Shown here: positions 54,925 through 63,110 of the stretch, piece after piece | Numbering within the stretch: the first letter of the stretch is position 1 | Layout: each line of letters starts with the position of its first letter | NCBI GenBank assembly: GCA_027035765.1 | Contig: JALVUD010000002.1 | Span: 62,001 to 126,000, forward strand | From: Campylobacteraceae bacterium | Lineage (GTDB): Bacteria; Campylobacterota; Campylobacteria; Campylobacterales; Sulfurovaceae | DNA: 64,000 bases | Direction: 5' to 3' | The notes under the pieces: generated by a model | Told to the model about the DNA's origin: nothing | What the model saw: the letters and a program-made list of their open reading frames with translations, nothing else | Database searches by the model: none | Made by a program: the position numbers and the translations under genes

Positions 54925-55370
54925 CGCTCTACATCGACGGGGATGCCCTCCCCAATCTCCTCAAACCGATCCTGCTGCGAAGCATCGAGCGCCTGGAGAT
55001 CCCCACCCGTGTCATCGCCAACAAAAGGATCACAATCGGCGATTCTTCCCATGTCGAATATCTCATCGTGGATCAGGGAGCGGACCGGGCCGATGACCGG
55101 ATCGTGGAGCTCCTAGAGCCGGGCGATCTTGTCATCACCGCCGACATCCCTCTGGCCGACCGGGTCCTCAGCGCCGGCGGGCATGCCATCGACCACCGGG
55201 GCGATCGCTACACATCCGACAATATCAAAGAGCGCCTGGCTCTGCGCAACCTCATGGAGGCGATCCGCGAGAGCGGAGAGATCACCCGAGGCCCTAAACC
55301 CTTCACCACCAAAGACGCCCACGCATTCGCCAACCAGCTCAACCGCTTTTTGCAGGAGCGGCAAAAGTGA
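54921..55370 (+). CDS. YaiI/YqxD (DUF188) family protein
   Basis: 149 residues, GTG start overlapping the previous stop by 4 bases. It has the family order: LYIDGDALPNLLKPILLRS at the N-terminus (variant of the DADACP motif), VIANKRITI, VDQGADRADDRIVELLEPGDLVITADIPLA, and ITRGPKPFTTKDAHAFANQL. The fold is PIN/NYN-like and some nuclease activity is suspected; the role is unknown. Confidence 0.85.
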   Translation: MTLYIDGDALPNLLKPILLRSIERLEIPTRVIANKRITIGDSSHVEYLIVDQGADRADDRIVELLEPGDLVITADIPLADRVLSAGGHAIDHRGDRYTSDNIKERLALRNLMEAIRESGEITRGPKPFTTKDAHAFANQLNRFLQERQK

Positions 55371-55395
55371 CTCCGTAGCCACATCCCAAGAGGAG

Positions 55396-55413
55396 GCGGG
55401 ACTTCAGTCCCGC
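55396..55413. terminator. Hairpin between convergent genes
   Basis: GCGGGACT-TC-AGTCCCGC, an 8-bp perfect stem between the convergent DUF188 and glutaminase genes. No T run follows on either strand, so it is either a weak terminator or another small palindromic repeat. Confidence 0.3.
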
Positions 55414-55474
55414 AATGCAGGATTGAAACCTTTCTCCCCTTTCGCCGCCGGAGGATTTGAGTGATAAGCCGGGA

Positions 55475-56398
55475 TCAAAAGATAGAGAGGCCGGTTTTGG
55501 TCGTAAACTTCTCCAGGGCCAGGGTCCCGGCGTGGGAGTTGCCGTAGCGGTTGAGTGCCGGCGACCAGACGGCGATGGACATCTTCCCGGGGACCACGGC
55601 GGCGATGCCCCCGCCCACGCCGCTTTTGGCCGGCAGACCCACGTGGTAGGCGAACTCGCCGCTGGCGTCATAGTGCCCGCAGGTGAGCATCACGGCGTTG
55701 ATCCGTTTGGCCTTGCTCGCACTGATAAACGCCGTGCCGCTGATAGGATCGGTCCCGCCGAAGGCCAGATAGAGAAAGGCCCGGGAGAGCTCTTCGGTGC
55801 TCATCTCCACGGCGCAGTGTTTGAAGTAGGTCATGACCGTGGCGTGCACATCGTTCTCGAAATTGCCGAAGCTCTTCATCAGGTGAGCCAGGGAGAGGTT
55901 CCGGTCTCCATGCTCCATCTCGGAGCGGGCCACCTCGGCATCGAAACCGATTTCGGGATTCTCCGTCAGACGGCGGATGAAGCCCAGGATCGCTTCGAGG
56001 GTGTTGTACTCATCTTTGTAGTGGCTGATCAGTGCGTCGGTCACCACCAGCGCCCCGGCATTGATGAAGGGGTTGCGGGGGATCCCCTGCTCATACTCCA
56101 GCTGCACCAGGGAGTTGAAGGGATTCCCCGACGGCTCCACCCCCACCCGCTTGTAGAGTTCACGTGAATAGTGCTCCAGCGCCAGGGTAAAGGTGAAGAC
56201 TTTGGAGATGCTCTGGATCGAAAAACGCTTCGACGCCTCCCCCACCGAATAGACACTCCCGTCCCCCAGGGTCAGGCTCATGGCGAACTGCCCCTTCTCC
56301 ACCGCCGCCAGCGCCGGGATGTAGTCGGCGACCTTCCCTTTGTCCAGCTCGGGTTGGATCTCTTCGTAGATCTCGTCGAGGATGGCCTGGTAGTTCAT
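55475..56398 (-). CDS. glsA: Glutaminase GlsA
   Basis: Serine-dependent beta-lactamase-fold enzyme that converts glutamine to glutamate and ammonia, 307 residues. The catalytic SxxK is in FSIQSISKVFTFTLA, with PSGNPFNSLVQLE, NPFINAGALVVTD, and the ending KSGVGGGIAAVVPGKMSIAVWSPALN. The ATG at 56398 has AAGGA upstream, and MNYQAILDEIYEEIQ matches family starts. Single-gene transcript. Confidence 0.95.
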   Translation of the reverse strand: MNYQAILDEIYEEIQPELDKGKVADYIPALAAVEKGQFAMSLTLGDGSVYSVGEASKRFSIQSISKVFTFTLALEHYSRELYKRVGVEPSGNPFNSLVQLEYEQGIPRNPFINAGALVVTDALISHYKDEYNTLEAILGFIRRLTENPEIGFDAEVARSEMEHGDRNLSLAHLMKSFGNFENDVHATVMTYFKHCAVEMSTEELSRAFLYLAFGGTDPISGTAFISASKAKRINAVMLTCGHYDASGEFAYHVGLPAKSGVGGGIAAVVPGKMSIAVWSPALNRYGNSHAGTLALEKFTTKTGLSIF

Positions 56399-56640
56399 GG
56401 ATTTCCTTATTAGCAAGATTCTCGGTGCATTATACTCTCACCCGTTTTGAGAAACGGGCTTTCCCTGCGTTTTCATCCAACGTCTCGTCATCCTGAACTC
56501 GTTTCAGGATCCACGGTATAGTGGGCATTCTCTACCCTCGATTCCGGATCGGGTCCGGAATGACGGAGTATTCAGCACCCAGTCAACAATCGGTTACTAG
56601 TTACTCGTTACTAGTTACTAGTTCCCAAATTAGTTCCCAA
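56399..56640. other. Intergenic region with palindromes and tandem repeats
   Basis: No gene is seen. It holds two dRS3-like palindromes (56489-56512, core CCTGAACTCGTTTCAGG, and 56545-56566, core CCGGATCGGGTCCGG) and the tandem repeat at 56592-56624. Confidence 0.55.
56592..56624. repeat. Short tandem repeat, ACTAGTAAC family
   Basis: Units GTTACTA, GTTACTC, GTTACTA, GTTACTA, downstream of arfB. Confidence 0.75.
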
Positions 56641-56646
56641 CCTCCC

Positions 56647-57072
56647 TCATTCCTCACCGCGCACTTTCCTGCGCAGCTGCTTTTTGCCCGAATGTTTCTT
56701 CTTCGAGGCCAGCCGCCGTTTGACAGCCCCTTTGGTAGGCCGGGTCGGGATGCGCTTTTTCTGCGTGACGTTGACACTTCGTATCAGCTCCACCAGCCGC
56801 TCCAGCGCTTCGGCCCGGTTGAGTTCCTGGCTTCGGTGCTGTTGGGATTTGATGACGATGATGCCCTCTTTGGTGATGCGCTTGTCTTTGCGGGCGAGGA
56901 GCCTCTCTTTGTAGTGTTCAGGCAGGGAGGATGCAGCGATATCAAAACGCAGATGCACCGCCGCCGCCACCTTGTTGACCTTCTGCCCGCCGGACCCCTG
57001 CGCCCGTATGGCGGAGATCTCCACTTCATTTTCGTCCAGGGTGACGGTATCGGAGATTTTCAAGGTTGCCAT
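56647..57072 (-). CDS. arfB: Peptidyl-tRNA hydrolase ArfB (YaeJ-like rescue factor)
   Basis: Rescues stalled ribosomes, 141 residues. The catalytic GGQ is in IRAQGSGGQKVNKVAAAVHLRF, and the C-terminal tail is rich in Lys and Arg (KGAVKRRLASKKKHSGKKQL), which enters the empty mRNA channel. Its ATG lies inside the last 13 bases of brnA, so it may be translated from the toxin-antitoxin transcript. Confidence 0.92.
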   Translation of the reverse strand: MATLKISDTVTLDENEVEISAIRAQGSGGQKVNKVAAAVHLRFDIAASSLPEHYKERLLARKDKRITKEGIIVIKSQQHRSQELNRAEALERLVELIRSVNVTQKKRIPTRPTKGAVKRRLASKKKHSGKKQLRRKVRGEE

Positions 57073-57335
57073 TCTTTCTCTTTCAGCCCTTCACTCAATA
57101 TCATTTTGATCAGTGACTGATACGGGACATCCATACTGTTCGCTTTGACCTTCAATGCATCGATCATATCTACTGGCAGACGGATCGAAATGCTTTTGGT
57201 TGTCTTTTTCAGATTGGGGAAACGCACCCTTTTTGCCTGAGACATCTCCAGATACTCTGTGGCATCGTGTGTCTCCCAAAAGATGCGCTCTTCGTTTTCG
57301 TCCTTAAAGATAGGGATTGTTTTTGTTGCTTTCAT
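57060..57335 (-). CDS. brnA: BrnA-like CopG/RHH antitoxin
   Basis: 91 residues with a ribbon-helix-helix end: KSISIRLPVDMIDALKVKAN is the RHH strand and first helix, followed by DVPYQSLIKMILSEGL. The N-terminal part (FKDENEERIFWETHDATEYL) is the toxin-neutralising part seen in BrnA. It overlaps the toxin gene by 32 bases, toxin first, the normal order in brnTA. It should repress its own promoter. Confidence 0.85.
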   Translation of the reverse strand: MKATKTIPIFKDENEERIFWETHDATEYLEMSQAKRVRFPNLKKTTKSISIRLPVDMIDALKVKANSMDVPYQSLIKMILSEGLKEKEWQP

Positions 57336-57627
57336 AGAATTTTTTCTCCTTCTTTGTCATTTCTCTTGCCGAGATCACGCGTATGAGACGATCTCTCACG
57401 GTAAAGACCACCATGATTTTCACATTGGCATCATCTCTGCCAAATGCGATGCACCGGCATTCATCTTGTGAATGGGAAAAATCCTCGATCACAATAAGAG
57501 GTTCATTGAAAAATATCTCTTCGATCCTCTTATAGTTGAGCCCGTGCTTCTCTTCATTTTTATAGACATTGCCATCGTCCCAATCAAAGCCAACCAGGGC
57601 TTCCACATCCAAACAGTCGAATTCCAT
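57304..57627 (-). CDS. brnT: BrnT-family ribonuclease toxin
   Basis: 107 residues. Family features are GFDWDDGNVYKNEEKHGLNY (WDxxK..NxxKHG pattern), the strand ECRCIAFGRDDANVKIMVVF and RLIRVISAREMTKKEKKFY with the conserved Arg and His/Glu-type residues of the RNase site. The ATG at 57627 has GAGG upstream. BrnT is a RelE-fold endoribonuclease countered by BrnA. Confidence 0.85.
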   Translation of the reverse strand: MEFDCLDVEALVGFDWDDGNVYKNEEKHGLNYKRIEEIFFNEPLIVIEDFSHSQDECRCIAFGRDDANVKIMVVFTVRDRLIRVISAREMTKKEKKFYESNKNNPYL

Positions 57628-57641
57628 TTTTCCAACCTCAT

Positions 57642-57660
57642 GTATATTATGAGTATATAC
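57642..57660. promoter_or_regulatory. Inverted repeat over the brnTA promoter
   Basis: GTATAT, seven-base spacer, ATATAC. A minus-strand -10-like CATAAT lies within it, 20 bases before the brnT start. A likely autoregulation operator for BrnA. Confidence 0.45.
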
Positions 57661-57679
57661 AATTATCATTAAAGAAAAA

Positions 57680-58495
57680 TTAATTCATACTTCCCGCATC
57701 CCGCCTCAACCTCTCCAACACCCTCACCATCGCCAGCGTATCGAGCTCGCAATACTTCAGCAGCGCCTCGCGCATCTTCTCTTTCTTCTCATCATCCATC
57801 TTGTCCATAGTGGCAAAGGCGTTCATCGCTTCGCTGCCGTTGTGTATGCCATCGAGGGCTTTGTAGGCCTGTGCCATTTCGGGTACGAGGGCGGGGAGGA
57901 CGTACTTGATGGAGTAGCTTCCCTGCATGGCCGGGGTGACGTAATATTTTTGCTGAAACGGGGTCATGAGGTCTCTGAGGTTGTCGGCGATCGCCAGCAG
58001 ATGCTCACGCAGATCCTCGTACTCCTCCGCCAGCGCTCTGATTACCCCTTTTTCAAAGCTCATGTTGTACGCCAGGACGGTGACGTCGGCGGGGATGTCA
58101 GCACAGAGCCGCCGCACCAGGGCTTCTCGGGGGTCGCTGCCCTCTTCGGCCAGAAACTCACGGTGCTCCAGCCTGCCGTCTGCGTGTTCGATATGCAGCG
58201 AATACTGAAAGGGGATCTGCATGAAGGGTTTGACCCCTTTCCATCGGGGGATGGCCTGCTGGAAGGTTTCGAAGTCGAGGTGATAGACGGGATACGTGAG
58301 CGTCTCGAGAAAGGCTTGAACGGCCTTTTTGTCGAAGTGGGTGGTTTGGGCTTTGTACTGCTCTACGGCCTGGCGCTGTTTGGCGGTCATCTCGAAATCA
58401 TCGGGGATGTCGGCGATGTCGATGATGCCCTGTTCGTAGAGGGCTTTTTGTTTTTTGCTTCCAAGATTGAAGATGTTGAAGATTTTACCTCCACC
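57680..58495 (-). pseudogene. DUF2779 protein, 5'-truncated
   Basis: The open frame keeps only the C-terminal half of a DUF2779 protein: KIFNIFNLGSKKQKALYEQG, YPVYHLDFETFQQAIPRWKG, FMQIPFQYSLHIEH, LAYNMSFEKGVIRALAEEY, the exonuclease-like DxE...D...KYCELDTLAMV pattern. The frame meets a stop at 58496-58498, and the only ATG, at 58390, is too far in to give a normal protein (intact relatives are about 450-600 residues). The break is at the edge of the AT-rich island 2, so an insertion or deletion probably removed the start. Confidence 0.65.
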
Positions 58496-58500
58496 TCACC

Positions 58501-58596
58501 GTGAAAGAACCCGCAAGCCTAATCTCCAACCTCATTACCAGTATCGAATCCGGTCTGAACAGAACCATCGGAAGAGGTATGCAGTTTACTGTCTAG
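58501..58596 (+). other. Short fragment at the left edge of island 2
   Basis: A plus-strand run of 31 codons (VKEPASLISNLITSIESGLN then RTIGRGMQFTV, stop at 58596) has normal chromosomal base use in contrast to the island and could be the stub of a disrupted gene. It overlaps the end of the RES gene. No ribosome site; treat as tentative. Confidence 0.2.
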
Positions 58597-59593
58597 CTCC
58601 AGTCGAAAATTTTATTTCTTTAACCTCAAATAGTTTAACATCAACAATATTGACTTTTTCGTCATCAAATAAAACCACATTATCACCTTTACCAACAGAA
58701 CTTTTGAAAATAAACCCATCAAAACCAGCGTCTTTAATAAGCTCAGAGAGATATTGACTTGGAAGATATTCTAAATAAGCATCTCTCGGAAGGACAGGTT
58801 TTGATAGCTCTTCTGCAAAGTGCTGTAATAATGAAATATATTTGAAAATATACACAGCCTCTTCGCTCTCTTTTGAAAAAGGGGAAGTGGCCTTTCTTGG
58901 GTTCCTTAAATCGGCCAATCTCAATCGATCAACAATTTTTATTTTTGCAATAGTAATCACATCTCCTTTATGGGGACGTACTTCAGCAATTGCTGTAGAA
59001 CGATTGGTAGCGGTATACAAATATGAGATGCCTACAGGATTGGCTCTTCCACCATTTTTTACATACTCAGCCGGTGGCTTACCCATTTTCTCTAGTTCTA
59101 TTAGTTTCTTGTCTTCACTTATTCTTGCACGATACAACACTCTTTTCCCAAAATTTTGTATAGACAACTCATTCAACCATTCACGAAAGCGTTCTATGTC
59201 AAAATCATCAAATTTCAAAAAAAATCTATTGTTATGCTTGATCTCTGTTTTAAATTTTCCCCATATGTCCTCTACTGACTGTATATCAAGTTTATGTTGA
59301 TATTTTTTTTCTTCAGAGTAGGGAATTATCCTTGGAATAAGTTTTGATGCAATCTCTTGATTGGAAAATATTTCCCAATCATTTTGGATCAAGAAAGCCA
59401 AATCAGTCCCATTATGATTCTCTTCATCATAAATTTCTAACAACATTTCAAAATAATCTACTATGTTATTAATTCGGATAGCTTTTACATTTTGAGATCC
59501 ACACACAGAACATTCAGCTACAACACCACCTTCTTTTTCAATAATACCATTTATAATTTTATCGTTAATGCACTTTTCACAGCAACTATCCAT
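58586..59593 (-). CDS. RES-domain protein with N-terminal zinc ribbon (island 2, gene 3)
   Basis: 335 residues. A CxxC...CxxC zinc ribbon opens the chain (CEKC ... CSVC), then a helical segment to about 150, then a RES domain: VLYRARISED, GRANPVGISYLYTATNRSTA, IAEVRPHKGD. These hold the Arg, Tyr and Glu found in RES toxins, which degrade NAD+. It overlaps the previous gene's stop by 8 bases and is last in the operon. Strongly AT-rich. An NAD-depleting effector role is inferred. Confidence 0.75.
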   Translation of the reverse strand: MDSCCEKCINDKIINGIIEKEGGVVAECSVCGSQNVKAIRINNIVDYFEMLLEIYDEENHNGTDLAFLIQNDWEIFSNQEIASKLIPRIIPYSEEKKYQHKLDIQSVEDIWGKFKTEIKHNNRFFLKFDDFDIERFREWLNELSIQNFGKRVLYRARISEDKKLIELEKMGKPPAEYVKNGGRANPVGISYLYTATNRSTAIAEVRPHKGDVITIAKIKIVDRLRLADLRNPRKATSPFSKESEEAVYIFKYISLLQHFAEELSKPVLPRDAYLEYLPSQYLSELIKDAGFDGFIFKSSVGKGDNVVLFDDEKVNIVDVKLFEVKEIKFSTGARQ

Positions 59594-60536
59594 TGTGTTC
59601 CTCTAAAAACTTTGCAATTATTTCTATATGGTTTTGCATTGAAAGTTTTTTAGCATATCCCAGTCCTCTAAAAAGTTTTTTTTCATATAATTCCATATAT
59701 TCTTGTGAAGCTTTTGTGTTGTATAAATTATGACGCTTTTCATCATCTACTAAATATCTAAGTGCCTCTATAAATTTTCCGCCGGCATCCTTATTATCAT
59801 CTCTTCTATCAGATTTATAGTGCTTAATAAACATTTCATCATCTTCATCTTTCTTCAAGTACGTCATATGAATAGCAACTGCCCATGCTGGACCTCCACT
59901 ATCAGAGTAATCATCACCAACTATTAGAAAATCCCCAAAGCCATCTAAGTTTTCTTCAATAAAATCTAAGTGCAAGTCAGAAAAAGGTTCTTCATCCTTA
60001 TAGTGAGCATTTTTTTCACGTTTGAAGCCATCACGCAAAACGACTCCTTTTCCAATATCTTTAAATTTTCTTCTATACCGTTTCTCATTTTCATTGGATA
60101 TAAAAATATTGTATTCAATTTTTGTAGAATATTGTTCTAATAAACTATGAAGTTCTGCTGTATCCAAAAATCCTCTGTGAATTATCGCTATCTTATAATC
60201 TTTAAATTTATTTAATAAGATTTGCAATTCTTCTAGTGTGGACGAAGGATTTACTACTATTCCAATTGTAGTGAGTTCTTTATACGCTCTTTTTAATAAG
60301 AATTCTTGCAATTCGCTACTTTTATTATTTGAGAAATCTCCAACATTAGGGTTTGCCACTAAAACATGATATACACCATTTTCCTCAAATTGTTCCATAG
60401 TTCTTAGAAGAGGGTTTATATTTTTCTTAACGGGTTCTATAATTGGTATGATATTCCCATTTTTTAAAGCTTGGCTGGCTTGCTCTTTAAGCAAGACTAA
60501 TTCATATTGCTTGCCTCTAAAATATGGAAAATACAT
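59586..60536 (-). CDS. sce7725-family protein (island 2, gene 2)
   Basis: 316 residues beginning MYFPYFRGKQYELVLLKEQA, which resembles the start of phage T4-type beta-protein-like proteins. Alternating strands and helices suggest a TIM-barrel-like fold (IIPIIEPVKKN, YHVLVANPNVGDF, IGIVVNPSSTLEEL, KIAIIHRGFLD, FLIVGDDYSDSGGPAWAVAI). I recognise the pair with the next gene as the sce7725/sce7726 families named after Sorangium loci; their function is not described to my knowledge. It shares one base with the upstream stop (TAATG). Confidence 0.7.
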   Translation of the reverse strand: MYFPYFRGKQYELVLLKEQASQALKNGNIIPIIEPVKKNINPLLRTMEQFEENGVYHVLVANPNVGDFSNNKSSELQEFLLKRAYKELTTIGIVVNPSSTLEELQILLNKFKDYKIAIIHRGFLDTAELHSLLEQYSTKIEYNIFISNENEKRYRRKFKDIGKGVVLRDGFKREKNAHYKDEEPFSDLHLDFIEENLDGFGDFLIVGDDYSDSGGPAWAVAIHMTYLKKDEDDEMFIKHYKSDRRDDNKDAGGKFIEALRYLVDDEKRHNLYNTKASQEYMELYEKKLFRGLGYAKKLSMQNHIEIIAKFLEEHNG

Positions 60537-61438
60537 TACATATCCCCTTTTACAATATCTTTTACCTTTAACTCCAAAAGAGACAAAAAGTTCTTTTTTT
60601 CCTTATGAGTTAATTTTGTCTCGATCGCTCTTGCTTTCAAAGATTTTGGAGTATTTTCAATAAATTCCTTTAACTCTTTACTATCCCCTCTTTTTTTTAC
60701 AATTTTTACTGCTTCCTTGTATGCCATACCCTTATCTAAAGTTACAAAAATGTCTTTTGCGTAATTATACATTTCTGAATTCGGAACATCTAATTTTTCG
60801 TTTGTCAGTTTCTTAATTATAAATAGATATTCATCACGTCTTAATATATCAAATAGACAAGAAAGATCTATATTGTCTTTGTTTGATTTAGATTTAAAAA
60901 CTGTTGATATAGATCCATTTACATTAAGCTTTAAAAGTCCTATTCCCATATCCTTTAAGTAGGTAAGTTTATCTGCTTTATTTTCATCAGTAATAACATA
61001 AATTTTATCAAAAACCTTCTTATAGTCATCAAGCTGTTTCAAGAGTCGATCAAGATTGTCATACTTAGATTTAATTTCATAAGCAGTAAACGTCCCATTA
61101 ACAATTACGCAATCGGCTTTTGAGTTTTTGATACAAACTTCGGTAAGCATAAAAGAGGTATTTAGGGAATGCGTTCCCAATAATATTTTGTTTGCCAAAA
61201 CGTTTTTATAAATATATTCATTAGGATACTTTTTTTGAATATATTCAAATATTAAATCGTATATAGAAGATAGTTTCAAATCTGCTATTGTCAGATAATT
61301 TTCTCCCAATGTGTGTCTCAATATTCTATTAAATCTCATAGAAGAGCCAAATTTTGCCAACTCTTTGATGACAGATGGCAAGAATATATTTGATAATGAT
61401 GACAATTGATTTTCATGAAAAGTAATTTTTAGTATCAT
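60536..61438 (-). CDS. sce7726-family PD-(D/E)XK-like protein (island 2, gene 1)
   Basis: 300 residues. A nuclease-like core is visible: KADCVIVNGTFTAYEIKSKYD has the Asp...Glu-x-Lys pattern of PD-(D/E)XK enzymes, and an upstream helical region (MRFNRILRHTLGENYLTIADL) gives the usual N-terminal segment. Paired with sce7725-like proteins in many genomes. It is first in the operon; AGGA stands 11 bases before the ATG and a TATAAT lies 21-26 bases before it. Very AT-rich compared with neighbours. Confidence 0.72.
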   Translation of the reverse strand: MILKITFHENQLSSLSNIFLPSVIKELAKFGSSMRFNRILRHTLGENYLTIADLKLSSIYDLIFEYIQKKYPNEYIYKNVLANKILLGTHSLNTSFMLTEVCIKNSKADCVIVNGTFTAYEIKSKYDNLDRLLKQLDDYKKVFDKIYVITDENKADKLTYLKDMGIGLLKLNVNGSISTVFKSKSNKDNIDLSCLFDILRRDEYLFIIKKLTNEKLDVPNSEMYNYAKDIFVTLDKGMAYKEAVKIVKKRGDSKELKEFIENTPKSLKARAIETKLTHKEKKNFLSLLELKVKDIVKGDM

Positions 61439-61590
61439 TCCAAATATATCCTAAATATTATATTCCTTCTAAGCTCCACATAAGGTATCTGTACTCATTT
61501 TAGCAATTTTTTTCTTTGCATTTAGCATGTATGCTCGTCATGAACCGAAAAAAACAAAGAATAGAATATAAACTTACATTCATCACTTTC
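61439..61590. other. Right margin of island 2, promoter region
   Basis: AT-rich gap with no gene. On the minus strand TATAAT at 61459-61464 precedes the sce7726-like gene by about 20 bases. A small palindrome AGCATGTATGCT lies at 61528-61539. Confidence 0.35.
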
Positions 61591-61713
61591 TCACAACTCC
61601 ACCACCTTCTCAAACATCTCCTTAATCTCACTCTCATGCGAGATCAGAAATATCTGCCGATACTGCTCTTTGATGGTATGAAACGCCTCCATGATCTTCA
61701 AACCATCACTCAT
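61591..61713 (-). pseudogene. C-terminal remnant of an SMC/SbcC-type ATPase
   Basis: 40 codons. The ATG overlaps the DUF2130 stop by 8 bases, and the chain then reads like the far C-terminus of an SMC/Rad50-type ATPase: QIFLISHESEIKEMFEKVVE resembles the D-loop/H-loop end (LISHDEEI). No Walker motifs remain. It looks like a gene whose middle was deleted, leaving a start codon and the tail. It borders island 2. Confidence 0.55.
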
Positions 61714-63022
61714 CCTCCCCAACCTCCTCCGGCAGCTCCAGCACATCGATCTTCGGTAGTGCATTCCCCCCGGCGATCCCCTGCAGCGCCCCGTACATCT
61801 CGGTGGTGTTGGCGAGTACCGAGTCGATGAGCTTCTGGCGCCGTTTCCAGGCTGCCATGAGGGAGCGCTTCTCCTTGTCCAGTTCACTCTGCATCTGCAT
61901 GAAACCGTCGACGATGGCTTTGAGCTGCATCTGAAATTCGTTGCCGGTGAGGTAGTTGTAGAGCAGCGTCATCTTGTCGGCTTTGTTCTCCTCCCGCTGC
62001 ACGGTCTGATGGACGCGGATCAGGCTCTCCCGCAGCAGGGAGACCGAGCCTTTGAACTCCTCCAGAGAGCAGACCCAGATGCCGTCCACCCAGCCCATCC
62101 GCTCCATTCCCGGGGGATAGACCGAGGTCACCAGAACGCCGATATCGGCTCCGGCTTTGAGCATATCCTGCTTGAGCTTGCCGATCCAGGCGTCACTCCA
62201 GGCTTTGGTGTTTTTGGACTCGTAGCAGATCACGCCGCAGTTGGGAACCTCCCGGGTATGCACCGTCTGGATGCAGTCGGCGCCGAATGCCCCCTTTTTG
62301 ACCTCTTCGATCTGATCGAAAGGGAACTGGTCGCGCAGCCACCCCTCGATGGCCAGCTCCAGCGCCTCCCCCTGCACCTGCATGCTCCCCTGCTCCGCCT
62401 TGCGCTTGGCCTCCTCCAAAGAACGCTGGAGCTGTTTGAGCTGCTCGTCCTTCTCCCGCAACTTCATCGCCTGCTCCTCTTCGATCTTTTTGAGGCGCTG
62501 GGCGGCGATCTCGTCCAGGCTCTTCTGGAGCTTCTGCCGCTCCTTGGCCAGGGCTTCGTTGAGTTTGGCTTCCGCTTCGGCCTTGGCCTTCAGCGCCTCC
62601 TCCTCCTTCTCCCGCTTGAGCCGCTCGATCTCGATTTTGGCCGCGGAGAGCTCCTGGACCTCCTTGGATTTGGCCTCCAGCTCCTTCTTGAGCAGTTCCA
62701 TCGCCGCACTCTGTTCGGCGGTGATCTCCTTTTTCAGCTCCTCGGCCAGTTTCACCCTCTCCTGGCGCAGCTGCTCCTTCGTCGCCTGTCTCAGCTTCTC
62801 GTCGAATCGCTCCTTCTCCTCCTTCAGTGCCTCCTCTTTAGCTTTGAGAGAATCAAGATGGTTTTTATACTGCTTGCGTGCCTCCTCGATCTCCGCCTGG
62901 AGACGCTTCCGCTCCTCGATCTGCTCTTTTTTGAACTTGGCCTCGATCTGATGATAGAAGATCTCATCGATATCGATGACCGTCCCGCAGTTGGGGCAGG
63001 TGATGGTATTGGCTGACGACAT
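61706..63022 (-). CDS. DUF2130-domain protein
   Basis: 438 residues. N-terminal zinc ribbon (TITCPNCGTVIDIDE), a coiled coil from about 30 to 210 made of Glu/Lys/Leu heptads, then a DUF2130 domain with a restriction-endonuclease-like core: AIEGWLRDQFPFDQIEEVKKGAFGADC, VICYESKNTKAWSDAWIGKL (Glu, Asp, ExK). Function unknown; the core suggests nuclease activity. A remnant of an SMC-type gene follows at once. Confidence 0.85.
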   Translation of the reverse strand: MSSANTITCPNCGTVIDIDEIFYHQIEAKFKKEQIEERKRLQAEIEEARKQYKNHLDSLKAKEEALKEEKERFDEKLRQATKEQLRQERVKLAEELKKEITAEQSAAMELLKKELEAKSKEVQELSAAKIEIERLKREKEEEALKAKAEAEAKLNEALAKERQKLQKSLDEIAAQRLKKIEEEQAMKLREKDEQLKQLQRSLEEAKRKAEQGSMQVQGEALELAIEGWLRDQFPFDQIEEVKKGAFGADCIQTVHTREVPNCGVICYESKNTKAWSDAWIGKLKQDMLKAGADIGVLVTSVYPPGMERMGWVDGIWVCSLEEFKGSVSLLRESLIRVHQTVQREENKADKMTLLYNYLTGNEFQMQLKAIVDGFMQMQSELDKEKRSLMAAWKRRQKLIDSVLANTTEMYGALQGIAGGNALPKIDVLELPEEVGEDE

Positions 63023-63076
63023 GGGCGTACCTTGTAGGAGTTTTGGATTATTGTAACGGAAATTTTATCCCTGCTC

Positions 63077-63105
63077 ATCCAAAATTCAACATCCAACATC
63101 CCATT
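63077..63105. repeat. Short tandem repeat, ATCCAAAATCC family
   Basis: Units ATCCAAA, ATTCAAC, ATCCAAC, ATCCCAT in the gap between tlyA and the DUF2130 gene. Confidence 0.6.
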
Positions 63106-63110
63106 TCCGC

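Noticed and set aside
58391..58600. DUF2779 fragment as an intact short gene starting at 58390
   Set aside because: Conserved sequence continues in frame upstream of that ATG to about 58,495, so the gene is truncated and not naturally short.
58586..61438. Island 2 as another integron cassette
   Set aside because: No attC-like structure was found at either end; the operon is simply AT-rich and flanked by broken genes.
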